NCBI RefSeq assembly: GCF_921293095.1
Contig: NC_060254.1
Location: forward strand, 10,230,001-10,294,000
Source: Ischnura elegans
Lineage: Eukaryota; Arthropoda; Insecta; Odonata; Coenagrionidae
Direction of reading: 5' to 3'
Length of the DNA: 64,000 bases
Shown here in pieces: positions 11,370 to 23,170 of the stretch. A program made the translations under genes and the position numbers. The notes beneath the pieces are model-generated. The model did no database searches, was not told where the DNA came from, and saw nothing but the letters and a program-made list of their open reading frames with translations. Positions within the stretch are counted from its first letter, which is position 1. Every line of letters starts with the position of its first letter.

Positions 11370-11480
11370 TATTACAATACTTCGTGATTTATATTATATT
11401 TATATTTAATATAAAATTATATATTATATATAATATAAAATTATATATTATAATTTATTTATTATAATAATAATTATTGT
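11370..11480. repeat. AT-only low-complexity tract
   Basis: Almost pure A and T, with self-complementary TATATTATATATAATATA segments and an ATAAAATTATATATTATA unit occurring twice. It can fold back on itself and is probably simple sequence. Confidence 0.7.
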
Positions 11481-11523
11481 TCATATGATTTGAAGAGTAC
11501 TTGCTTTCCTAGCTGTCCATTCT

Positions 11524-11936
11524 GGGTGTTCCAATCTTAAACTAACTTACCAGAGAGCCTGACAACATTGTCATAGAGGACTCCTCACTAATAATCCAGA
11601 TGTTCATTCTCTTCTCAGACACAAAAAGAGTGGTTTCAAGGTTTATCCGGCTGAATTGCGACATTTTTTAAAAGAAAATACTACCTACGGATAATTATTC
11701 ATAGGATTTAAAAAAAAACTAATCCCGACCGATCTTGGTGTGTCAATCTTGCACTAACTTACCAGAGTCTTCCAACATTGCCGAGGTGGACTCCCGCCGA
11801 ATAATCCGGAAGTAAATTCTCTTCTTAGGCATAAAAAAAGTGGATTCAAGGTTTATCTGGCACAATTTTTGCATTTTGAAAGAAGTTACTAAATCCAGAT
11901 AATTGTCCATAAATTACAAAAAAACAAAAACCGACC
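11524..11936 (+). repeat. Tandem duplication, two ~206-bp units
   Basis: Unit A is about 11524-11730 and unit B 11731-11936. Shared blocks in order are CAATCTT.(A/C)ACTAACTTACCAGAG, AACATTG, TTCTCTTCT, then AAAAGTGG.TTCAAGGTTTATC, and each unit ends in CCGACC. The units are roughly 70% identical. A third, more decayed echo (TTCTCTTCTTTGGCATAAAAA) lies near 12500. I do not recognise the family. Confidence 0.65.
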
Positions 11937-12208
11937 GGTTTCGAAGCAATATGTCGTAGGCTTGATTTTATTGAATTTTAACGAATTTATTATTAAAAAT
12001 AGGTATTCGGTTTCAACATACACCCCACTACGAACCATGTGGACTTAATACCACTGCGCCCACATCTACGAGGTGAACTCGAATCGGTTCTTAATGAAGC
12101 GTGTATTGAAACCATACACCTTTCATCATGAATGCCACGGTGGAAATCGGCCCAAGTATACTTTATTATTTCAGAAAATTAAAGCGTGACCGTACATTGA
12201 CAAAGGGA

Positions 12209-12345
12209 TCACCACATCCGATTTACGGATAATTCAAAATGACGTCAATCGTTGATGCCACGGTGGACCAGCTTTATCTTCGCTAACATTCTCACGATGT
12301 ATTTGCAGTAGTCTTCCAGCTTCTCCGATTTTCGGTCTCTCCGCG
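12209..12345 (+). repeat. Diverged direct repeat, copy 2 (partner 11145-11280)
   Basis: This copy carries the blocks GATTTACGGATAATTCA, TGACGTCAAT and AGTCTTCCAGCTT in the same order and spacing as copy 1. With the ~206-bp units at 11524-11936 and the echo near 12500, it suggests that a segment of about 1 kb was duplicated and then diverged. Confidence 0.5.
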
Positions 12346-14214
12346 CTCCTCTTTAATAAGCGTTTTGCAGTGTACTTCCAGCAATAACTGTCCCGTGCAG
12401 ACCAGACTAGGTCCGCCAATGGTATTCTTATTCTTCATATAGCCCTTAAGCATTATCGTAATGAAGCTCTTGTCCCAATTAAAAGCATAATTCAAATATT
12501 TATTCTCTTCTTTGGCATAAAAATAATGCCCTCCGGGTTCAACTGGTAAAATAAAAATTACTAAATGCTAACATTTACATGAACACCACAAATTTTACCT
12601 CCCACTGCTTTGGAAGTAATGATTCACTCTAATCAAAGGAAATATTTAATCAGCGGAAAATTGCCAATACATATAGGGTTAATTTATTCATTCCCTACCA
12701 GTAACACGTTCATTTACGGATTTGTCAATGATACTTCCATCATCTCCCGTTAATTCTACCTTTCAAATACTCCATATCTCCTTTCCAATATCTACCCTAG
12801 AATTTCCACCGCTCAAGTGCACGGTGAAGACAGAACGACAGACATTATTAGTTTGTACGTCCCTTTTTTGGTGTTGCAAGAAATTTTACTTCTTGTTGAA
12901 GTTTGACTGAGCGGCAATTGCGGCACACTGTTTCTATATTCTCTTCTGCTAATTGTTCTGCCTCCAACATAAACGTTTTCATCCACTGTATCTATCATGT
13001 CACTCAGCGCCACCTCAACTACCATGCCGCGTTCAATAGCAACCTTAATGTTACATTGCTTTTTTTTCTTTACTTTCAAGCAATTGGCACGCGTATATTA
13101 CACGCAAATTAAGCTCATTTTCGCGGAAAACTGCATTAAGATCTGAGAATATCCCCCACGTTGTAGTGTACCGTTTCCTGCGGGAAACGGGAGACATAGA
13201 AGGGGAGGCAAGGGGAGGATGAGGAAGGTCGCTAAGCGGATAGAGCGAGACTCCTTCCACCCCCCCTCCGCTGACTTCCCATTTGTCGATTTATCAGCGG
13301 GAGAGGAGGGACTTGATCCGGATTCTCAGCCAAGCGAACGAGGTGGTCCATGAAGTTGGATGAAACTTAAAAACCGAAACGCAAAGCCAAAAACGGATAT
13401 GTACTTATTACATGGTGTCCGCTGCAGAGAAATTGAGAAATTCCCAGAGGTTTCAATGTTTTCAGGGGAAAAGCTTAGTTTTCCGGGCTTTTGTAAGCTT
13501 TTTGGCTAAACATTGCTCATGTGGTAGACATTATTGACCACATAAAGTTCTTCAGATGTCATGCTATGCGTAGCATTTCGAGATGATAGAAACTTATTTA
13601 CACATCCAAGTTACCCATATTTGATTAGGCTCAATAAACATTTAACACATTCTATAAAGTTAGAATGAAGGTTTCTGCGGTGATCGTTTGATATCTGTAT
13701 TTTTCTCATGTTTTTTTCCGCGTCAGTTGACTTATGGACAACAATTTCGCCGGCTATTCTGCCAGCGTCTGTAGATACCTCGACGAGACCGTTGAAACTG
13801 TTGTCACAAGCAAACTGACCCAGAAGAAAACTCGGGAAATATGCAGAGATCATATTCTATAAACTACACCTCACACTTTAAAATATTAAGGAAGAAACAG
13901 CGCAGGCATTATCACAAACTTATGATATTAAAAAATATTAAAATGGCGGACCCTCTTCATGACCTCCCACAAAAGATATACCGTAAATGTTCTGTGACAT
14001 TTACTTGGCTCAAATGGAAACTCTATTAACCTACATCTGAAACCCAGTGCACAAACACGTCTGCCGAACAATTTCCAAATATGAACCGTAGATATGTGGA
14101 TACGTAAAAAATATCAAGTAATCAACATTCCCAACATACAATTCTTGTAATAGAATATAACCGATAACTTCAGGCTTTACTTTGTAAAACCTCATCACAT
14201 AGGAAATAAAGAAA
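12346..14214. other. Mostly featureless; small GC-rich patch at about 13190-13340
   Basis: The 13190-13340 patch is purine-rich with GGGGAGGCAAGGGGAGGATG. Elsewhere I see no repeat, hairpin or plausible gene. Confidence 0.4.
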
Positions 14215-14363
14215 TTAAACTTTGTAAGGTTCACTATTATTTTATTATGGGTACGACCCGGGTTTCGTAACTTGGTTACATCGTCAGGTCTATGATGTAA
14301 TCAAGTTACGAAACCCGGGTGGTGCCCATCATTAAATAATAGTGAACCTTACAAAGTTTTATT
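14215..14363. mobile_element. Near-perfect foldback with a hammerhead-like core in each arm
   Basis: The ~70-bp arms are reverse complements with few mismatches; the outer blocks are AAACTTTGTAAGGTTCACTA and its complement, and the centre is near 14288. Read on the minus strand, the left arm gives CTGACGA (14287-14281), one T, a 5-bp stem with a 3-base loop (GTAAC-CAA-GTTAC), then GAAAC and CCGGGT. This fits the hammerhead core CUGANGA-stem II-GAAA except for one extra base. The right arm on the plus strand gives CTATGAT, GTAATCAAGTTAC and GAAACCCGGGT (14290-14320), with a degraded first block. There is no ORF. Penelope-like elements are known to carry such motifs; membership here is inference. 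Confidence 0.65.
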
Positions 14364-14633
14364 ACCTTATTTCCAACTTGTAATAGAAAATTACTGGAAC
14401 AATGGCTTCTATTTAGGGGATTCCTGGGAAAATTTGAACAAAAATCTAACCAAAATTATTTTACGTTTCGCCTTGCTTAAGATATGTCGTGAGAATCCAA
14501 TACATTTTTCTAGATTTCCCCAGACGATGAATGCATCAAAAACAATTTTTTCCAGGAGTTCTACCAAATTCCTTGAGATCCATTCCATTAGACCATATTT
14601 CCCTGAGTAATCTGAAGTTTTTTTTTCCGGTTT

Positions 14634-15155
14634 TACAAGGTGGCTCTTCAAATTCAAGCTGAAATTACCTGACCTTTCCAGGCAATTTTTTTCTATTTCC
14701 ATTCAAAATTTCCCAAACTGTTTGATATTATATAATTCACCAAATATTCATCTGCTAGGAGATAATAATGTGAATATAATCAGTTCTATAAAGTTCTATC
14801 AGTTATAAAAGATAATACGTAAACTTATAAATTAAACATGAATTTAAAAGGCACGGAATAATACCTGAATTATGGTTAACACTCGGTTTCACCGAGTAGT
14901 GGACACCCTGATTATCAGTGGTGAACATGGTGGCCACTTCAATATCAAGATGAAATTACCTGACCTTTCCAGGCTATTATCACAATTTCCATCACAAATT
15001 CCCAAATTGTTTGATATTATACATATACTTCACCATATAATCATCTCCTTAGAGGAAAAAAATGTGATTATCATTAGTAGCATATCAGACATAAAACAAA
15101 ATACGTATGCTTACAAATTAAAAATTAATATAAAAGACATGGGCTAATACCTGAA
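14634..15155 (+). repeat. Tandem duplication, two ~240-bp units
   Basis: Unit A is about 14634-14878 and unit B 14926-15155. Both contain TGAAATTACCTGACCTTTCC then AGG, TTGATATTATA, AATATTCATCT or ATAATCATCT, and TAATACCTGAAT near their ends. They are about 75% alike. Between them lies a 6-bp-stem hairpin, CTCGGTTTCACCGAG. Flanking sentences such as AGTGGACACCCTG and AGTGGCACCTG suggest that the array belongs to a larger interspersed repeat. Confidence 0.6.
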
Positions 15156-17399
15156 TGACACATACGGATTGGGATTTTCATCCAAATATATAATACGCAT
15201 GACAATGACCTTGACTTTCACAGCACATATGGCTTTTCCAGATTTTTTCTTATCTTGATTGGCCTGACGTCCAATGGATTTCCAGGCACAATTAATCCAG
15301 GTTTTCCATAAGAGTGGCACCTGTGGTCAAGTACTCTATTGGTTAATTCAGCTTTACATGGAACATTTTAATCACATCACTCTCTTGTCCCCCCCCCCCC
15401 CCACATTTGATTTATCCCTTTAGTCCCCCTATAAGACTTATTTTCCATTGATATATCCACAAAACTCTATATTTTCCCCTACACCTTATATTACATAAAA
15501 GCCAATAGACTAAATTAAACTAAAATGATTAAGACATTCATTTATGTCACAGAGAATTATAATTTTTCATTACCATATATGCAACAAGACGAATGCAATT
15601 ATATTTATTACCAAGCAATTAGGATCTATGAGAATAGACTTACAATGGTTATTTAGAAATTTAAACTCCGCAAGGAATAGTAAGAACATTTCACCTTGCG
15701 AACATGTCAAGAGCGAACAACCACGTAATTCTTCTATTCAAAGATAACTGACCATCCATGCCAAAAGTTTTTATCGTTTATTCGTAATGCTGAGATATTC
15801 CAGAAATAACCGCAACGGCATTATCCTCCAGAGTGAGCCAGCCTGATTAGAAATAAAAAAATAAAACACACACTGCTGGTTGAAATATCCTCCCATGAAT
15901 CTCTTTCCATCACCTCACACGTGAGGAATAATTATGAAGGCAATTACGAGACTATCTCATCCGCTAACTCCCCGTCAGCTGGTCGTAAAAGAAATTCAAA
16001 GTAACAGTCCACCATAACAAGATGTAATGAGAAAAAAAATAGTATTAAATACAAGCATTTCCTTCATGCGACTTTCCGAGCCAGACCTCACAAGTGAAAA
16101 TGAAACTGCTTGATTATCCGTCAAATTAGTTAGATAAATGATATTCCCGGCCATGAAATCTCGAGTTAAAACGGTGTGAAATTTTAATGATCCTTATCGC
16201 AATTAAATTCAAAGGAATTTCTATCAAAATAATTTCTTCGCGCATATATTAAGGAAGTGAACGATTACGCAGGAACACGAAAAGAACGAAGCAAAGATTT
16301 CGACGCACGGTGCGTAAGAAAAAGGCCTGAATAACACGGAAACTGCCAAAAATAAAGCGACTCGAAGCTGATCCAGACTTACGCTTGATACTTCCATTGT
16401 ATAGTTATCAACCATGATTTATTTTTTTCACAGTAGGTAACTTTATTAGGTAACTTCCAAGCGTAGGATACAAATTGGCAAGTGCACGGACGGCAGTAAT
16501 AATTGGTTTATTCCTCATTGGCAGTAACAACTGGTTCCACAGCCTAAAGAAAATCCAGCCCTTAGTTATCACGAATTGAGTATCAAGAATCAAACCGAGA
16601 AAATCTGAAATAAAAATAACTAAAGTTCAACGAAGTACATTCAGCAACCAGAGTACGCGATTCAGCTACATAAAAGCTCCAACTTTCTACGGCATTCGTT
16701 TCAACTTTAATTGCAGTGATAAATAAAAGCTGAGGCGACAAGTACGTCGGTGAGTTGACTCTTTCATTTATTGCTACCCTTGGAGCCTCATCTAAAAACG
16801 AATATTTTCTGACAAAGGAGGAGGATGAGGATGACATCCGACGATAAATATCAGCTGCGGATTCCTTTGCTTTGAAAGCTTCTGTGTACCGAGATACACC
16901 ACAATACAGTAGTCAGAAAGCGGTTCTGAAATCAGATGTCAGTGACGTGTTACGCGATGAATTTGCGTAGTTTTGCCGTGAGAAAAATAGGATGATATCA
17001 CCAAGTATAGCATCGTCAGAAATAAAAGACAAACCGGCACCTGGCCGATTCTAGCTTAGTGTCCATCCTCAGTAGATTAAAATAAAAATAAAGAGTCCAA
17101 AAAGGAGGGAAATGTTCAAATCGGAGACTCGTAGCGGAAAACATAGGCTTCTTATTACAATTCAGGGTAGGATTCCCCCATTTAGGACATGATTAATTAC
17201 CTGGCTGGATTCCGCTCAACAATGGCGATGTTTTTATCTCCCGTTTCAATGAAAAGGGGGGAAAAAACTATCCAATTAGAAGAGATTAATGTCAAATCAG
17301 GCTTTTAAAATATGCCTTCCCAAGTTTCTCGGCCTCTCCTTCTCGCGATACTACCTCCACTCTTGCTGCGGGGAGACTTTTTATTGTCCCTGCTTCCTT
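15156..17399. other. Non-coding, with a poly-C run near 15390
   Basis: A run of about 15 C lies at about 15390. The remainder is AT-rich. Frames of 60-84 codons have no recognisable similarity, and no repeats were noticed. Confidence 0.4.
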
Positions 17400-17660
17400 A
17401 CCTTAGAGGGAAAAGTCCGGGCATCGATAAGGACCTGTGGCAGTTGTTCCCCACTTTATCCCCGTCTCCCCGCGGGCCCAAGGGGTGAGGAGATGAATAG
17501 GCAAAGGGCGAGGGAGGAGGAAAGGGAAAAGACGACAACGTGGGATTGCTGCTCATGGGCTTGGCTCGGTAGCCAAGGAGACGGGGTGAGAAGGGGAGGT
17601 GAGGAAGAGGAGATTTTTGACAAGACCTCGCTCCCTCCGCGAGCATTTCGGACCTACCGG
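17400..17660. other. GC-rich, purine-skewed patch
   Basis: The plus strand is rich in G and A (GAGGGAGGAGGAAAGGGAAAA), with a CCCGCGGGCC core near 17470. It resembles the patches at 1345-1760 and 22800-22870 in composition. The 146-codon frame through it (17289-17729) is not recognised. Confidence 0.35.
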
Positions 17661-20600
17661 AAAACTCGGGTGATTTCTCGCCTAAACGACGAAATTCCTA
17701 AAACCAAATTAAATACTATTTTCTCTTAAATATAATGGTACAATCGTATTTTATCGCTGCTATTGCAACTTGATTCTCTAAAAAAGAGGGGCTTTTCCGT
17801 ACAGTATTTTTTTAATTGCATATACATATTCGCTACTGCCTTTCATGCTCATTTTTGTGTTAGAAGGAGCAATTCAGTTCTTTTTTCAAATAGCTGAATG
17901 ATAAAGTTGTTACCTTTATGTCTATTGTTAACAATTCAAATGAAATTTTCAGTTGTTTCCTGATTTTTTTATTGGCTTATTCCCGTATTAATTGTCTTGC
18001 ACACTTTGTAAATTGATACTATGTTCCAAAGGAGCTCACTCCTAGAACAATAAATGAATTTATAATTATTATTTCCCATAGACTTACATGGCAGTGCCAG
18101 GCTGCACACTAAATGAGTGTAGGTTACAAGAAGAAAACATGTGGCTATTGGATAATAAACTGACAAGTTTAAGCATCATGAAATAATAGTCACGATGAAA
18201 ATAAAATGTAGGCATTTACGATGCAAATTTATGAGCTGTCAACAAATTAATGCCGTCAAATGACGTAGGTTTAATGAAAATGGCTTCAAAAATGCTCAAA
18301 ACAGAAATAAATAGTGAAACTTTAAAAGGCAGTGTTAAGTGTGCCACAGTAGTTAGTCTCACATTGAAATTGGTAATTTTGCTCATTAGCATCGAAAGAT
18401 TTCATCTTTAAAAGATTTTCATCTTTTATTAAAAAATATTTTAAACAAGAGATGAAAAAGTAAGAATTAAATGGTCATGCTTTTGTTACGTGCACTCGCG
18501 GTAGAGCCTTCGTGAGTGATTGAGGCAAGTTGCTTCATTCCTGAGGGACATTTAGCAGAAAGCAATCCCTACGAACACTGTTCTAGATGGAAAATGTATA
18601 TTCCCACGGATATTGTGAAATGCATATGAACCTGCACAAGGAAATCGTATAAGCCTGGAAATAACGCAAACTCACAACCTCTATACGATGGGACAAATTA
18701 CCAATTTAAAAATACATATTTCATAACCTTTATTTCAACTCTCATAAACAGTGTATTCCAAGAAAAATAATCCAGGAATGTAGCATCACGGAAGTCGCTG
18801 TAGAAGTGAAAGGATTTGTGAGTAACGCTCAACTCTGATAAACGATAGACGACGTAATCAGGTGAGTAATAGCAATACCTTTCCCACAAGTTCCATGATG
18901 GGACGCAAATATACACACCAAGGACGAGATATTTTGCATAATGTCACACTCCTCCTGGAAGACGACCAATTCATGGGCGTTTTGCCATTATTATGCTCAG
19001 GTTTGAATACGAGATATCCCAGGAATCGGATTACGCACGGTACACTGAAGTGAAATCATTACAAAACCGCTTGCGTACTCATCCTGAAATCATCCATTCA
19101 TACAGGGTCCGGTTTCGCTCAAGCGTAATATCATCATGGGAATCAAATACGCTGTCATAAAGAAACTATTTCTCCGCAAATATCAGGAAGCAAGTTCTCC
19201 CAGTAAGAATCATCTCTTATGACCAAGGACATAGACTAGTACGGGTTCCAACTAATGAGGCAATACGAAGCAAGAACAACTTTAACTAACAGGAACAGAG
19301 ATAAATTATTTAAAAAAAACCTAATGACATGAAAATGACTGTAGAGAGGACACAAGAATTTTTATAGCGCGCATGGGAGGAGTTTGTTCTCGTTTCATTC
19401 GCTGAAAAAGCTGATTGACAGTCTCTGGCTGAAAACAAAGGCCAAACTGACGCCCAAGAAGGGATTCGAACATGCTTTAAAAAAAGTAAATTACGTATAC
19501 TAATCGAACTCGGATCGATGAGGCCAGCTAAACCCGCTACGATAAAAAGACCAAGGTAGGGCCAGATCGATAAGAGAGCAAGGCCGGTCTTCCTTGCCGG
19601 TCTTCGAGATTTCAGATAGATGCCAAGAGGAGGACCAGTGGTTCACGCAGTTGTTCTTTTGTCTTCGATCGGAAAACAAAGTATGATCGACATCCATCAC
19701 GCCCGTCATCGCTGGAGGATGATAACGAAACAATGAAGATTCCACAGCACGCAGAAATTCAAACTTACGCCTTGTTTCAACAGCTAGAATTCCTACCGTG
19801 GTAACTGTCAACTGGCATAAGATTGGGGATTGGGGCGCCGTTAAAGGCATGAGCAAAAAATCTGATCGACCGTAAACAGGAAATAAAATATTCAGAGCTT
19901 ATTTTTCAACTCATCATGGGTAAATATATTTTTAGTATTAATATTTAACAGATTTTTCATTTATCACGGTACTAATTAGCCTCGATTAATGCTTTGCTTT
20001 CCAATCAATAAGCACGGCATAACCTACCTTTCGCAAACTACCGCCCATTGCGGGATGCAACGAATCTGGACAACCATCATCTATATTATTTCTACTGTAT
20101 AGATACCTTTTTCTCAACTTATACGCAACCAAACTCTACAAATGAGGTACCAAATGCACAGAATTTATCAGAGAACATGCAACGGCATATCTTACTACCT
20201 AAATATTGCTATTGTTTCCTAAAATTGGTTTTTAAATAATTAAAAAAAAACAAAAAAAACAAAAACCGGTAAATATTCCTGACGTTAACGGCGCACAAAC
20301 TGGTACATTTGTTCATTTGCAACAATATCACGCATTCTTTAAATAACTTTTATCAAAATGCGGCTGATTCCACATTCAAGTCTCCTGTTGATACGTGAGT
20401 ATGAGTCATCATGCGCGTTTAACAAAGGATTTTGTAAAGGATTAGAAACGCGCCTATCCCTCTGCGGACTGCATTGAAAAGAGCGGGGGAAGCCCGCTGG
20501 GAGCGGGCGCAGCACGCTTGTTACACAAAAATTCAGAGAAAAAGATGGAGAGAAGCTCGATCAAATGCAGGTTATCATACCATGATTGTAATACTATTGG

Positions 20601-21677
20601 AAATATTTAAAGATAGGTATAACCACAATTGTTAACACATATATGATAGCTAAACCTTTGAAAGCGCTTACTTCACAGTATAAATTCACTTTTTAAATGA
20701 ATTCGAAAATATATTTTAAAAAAATATTTTTAAGTGTAATTAGAATTCAGATGCAAATTAATCAACGAATGACTATTAATTGGTTTAAATTTATTTCGCA
20801 CAATAATCATGCATGAGGCCGCCATTTAAAATGGCCATTGATTTGCTATATTTCAAAGGCATCTAACCAGCCACTTTGAAAACAACATATACGGTTCTAC
20901 GTTAGAAGCATTCGTTAATTATTATTATTATAAATTAATCCATTGATGACATGAAACTAGAATTAAGATAGGTAAGAATGACGAAAATTCTGAACGAATT
21001 CTGTGGCACTGAAATATTTGGAAGAGTGGATGATGACGTGATAGAAATGGATGTATGGCTCTCATACATGAAGGAGAGAGACAAACTAGTCTCCCAAGAA
21101 CACCAACAACAAAATACGATCGACGTAGCTGGATTGGACATCAGCTTTAGCAGGACCATTTCTCAAACTGGACCATTTTGGATGGCACGATGGAAAAATC
21201 TAACTGTTTGGAACATGCCTAGGACAGTCATTAAACGACAACCGACGATAACACCAAGAAATCTCTATGCATGCTCGTTACAAAAGAATGCTCAAGAACT
21301 GAAATGTAACGAGAATTGTTGCCAAAAAAATCTTAAAGCAATGAAAACAGCATAAAAAGGTTTAAGTGTTAGACACATCAGCGAGTATATGTATAAGGGG
21401 CACCAGAGGTAAAAAGAAGATTCATAACGAAATTCAATGAAACGAAAGAAGATTCCCGCAGAGTGAGTCAAAATTTACTTATGACCGCCAGTTCGAAGTT
21501 TTGGGCCACTTTCTGTACATACATGCACAACTCAAAGAGATATTAAGTTCACTTCAATCGTCCAGTTTCGCTTACGCTCGAGTTCAGGCGAAGGGTTCGA
21601 ACGATTCCCCGGAATATCTTATTTCCCTCAATTTTTCATTCATTTGGTCGAGATAAACTCTACAAACAGAAAAAAAT
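17661..21677. other. Four kilobases without a recognised gene
   Basis: This is mostly AT-rich. A 125-codon frame at 20978-21355 (plus) is the most protein-like: it is charged and lies outside a GC-rich patch. I cannot place it in any family and see no flanking signals. A small GC-rich cluster, AGCGGGGGAAGCCCGCTGGG, sits near 20480. Around 20700-20740 are AT palindromic stretches. Confidence 0.35.
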
Positions 21678-21755
21678 CGATGCATTCTCGCCACGGACCG
21701 CTTTTGAGCCTGTCCTCTGCAGTAGAGGGCGGTACAAAATCAAAGGAGAAGGCAA
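21678..21755 (+). repeat. Diverged repeat, copy 1 (partner 22535-22612)
   Basis: Both copies share GATGCATTCTCGCC, then a variant of A(C/G)GGCCGCT, then TCCTC, AGAGGGC or AGAGGGCC, GGACAAAA or GGTACAAAA, and GGAGAAG. The order and spacing are the same over ~78 bp, at about 70% identity. The second copy lies inside the GC-rich patch at 22500-23170. Confidence 0.5.
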
Positions 21756-22499
21756 GTGTAGTATCAATAAGCATGTGAAGAAGCCTGGGATAGTTATTTT
21801 AGGAGGAACGAATTCAGTGAAACGGGTGAGGAGTAAGCCCGTCGAGGGAGTCAAAACTTAGGCGGTTATTGAGAGAAATTAGAGAAATATTAAATTAACC
21901 ACAAACGAAAAATTACCTTAATGTCGCTGGGGGATAATATGAAAAAATTAACGTGTCCTGGTAGCCATCTACGATTCTTCTAAAGAACAAACAGCAAACT
22001 GCTGCACGAAATGTATTGAAATTCAATTGTTTCTTAGCTGTCAGTTGCTGGCTAATTGTTATTCTCTTGCTTGACTTACTAGTTCAGGGATGTGTTCACC
22101 ATTCCGAAGGCCATAAAAAATACGGCATTGAAAAAGGCGGAGCAACTTTCGTGGTCTCCCCTTGTTAGTTTAGTTGTTCCTCAATTTCATTGCGGAGTTA
22201 ATATTCCATTTAATATCTGCGTAATTTTTACTCCTAGATGCCTTATTCTATAATTTACAGTTTGAGTTAGTAAATCACGGAAGAAAAGCTCATGGAACAA
22301 ATAAGTAAGACACCGCGCGTTACCAAAACAGCACGCTAATTGGATATCCACCAAACTCCACGCATATTTGATCGTTAATTTGACCAGGTTCGGCGTAAAT
22401 TATTTTCTATAACAACGCAAAGCCGCCAACATGTTCTAGATTCTCAAGCTAAGGGCTCCCTTCGGTTAACTTTTCGCCATTATTTCCTATAAACCAGCC

Positions 22500-23170
22500 T
22501 CACCCGGTGACCGCCAGTGGAAGTTTTTGGTCTCTTGATGCATTCTCGCCGAGGGCCGCTCATGTGTCTTTCCTCCGCGAGAGAGGGCCGGACAAAAGGA
22601 CCGGAGAAGAAGAAGAAAAGGGCGGTGCGAATAAACATAGAACGAGGAAGTGAGCGTGATTGATACGTCGCAATGTGCAGCGGGGGGAAGCAGCCGCCTT
22701 CTCCTCGGCTTGATGCGGGGCAGACAGACAGTCGTGGTAGGAAGAACGGACGGAGACGTGGACATATGGAAGAGAGTGGCATGAAACCGAGACGGCCTTA
22801 CATACACGGAGACGTGGGAGGGCAGGGTGGAGGGGGGAGGGGGAGGAGAGGGGGTAGAAGGTTCACCCCGGAGGAGGACACACGAGTGATTGCGCAGGTA
22901 ACGTCCGGCGAGTCAGACAAATGACTTCATTTGGGAGCAGCGCGGCGCTAGGGCGGCGCGGAAGGGGCCCTCTCGCTCCGTTGTTACTCCCATGGGAACT
23001 CCGAGTAGAATAGGCGGGGAAGGAGGACAAAGAATAAGAAAGAGGGAGGGGCCCGAGTCTTTTGTGTCCGGCGCGATGGAACGGTTCGGTGGAAGGTGAC
23101 CACGCACTCGCACAAAAAGGGACGGCGCGCATGAATTAATAAATAATTCGCGTGGGGGCGCCCCCCCCCC
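22500..23170. other. Largest GC-rich patch; contains repeat copy 2 (22535-22612)
   Basis: GC- and CpG-rich over almost 700 bp. It has purine-rich runs (GGGGGGAGGGGGAGGAGAGG near 22830) and ends in a poly-C run near 23160. Up to five frames of 80-106 codons overlap on both strands, as expected where stops are rare. It may be an unmethylated regulatory island. I see no TATA box, start site or homologous protein. Confidence 0.4.

Noticed and set aside
20978-21355. 125-codon ORF (plus)
   Set aside because: The most protein-like of the unassigned frames, but no family, splice or promoter evidence.
21595-21620. Pol III B box (GGGTTCGAACGATTCCC)
   Set aside because: No A box at the right distance and no cloverleaf.
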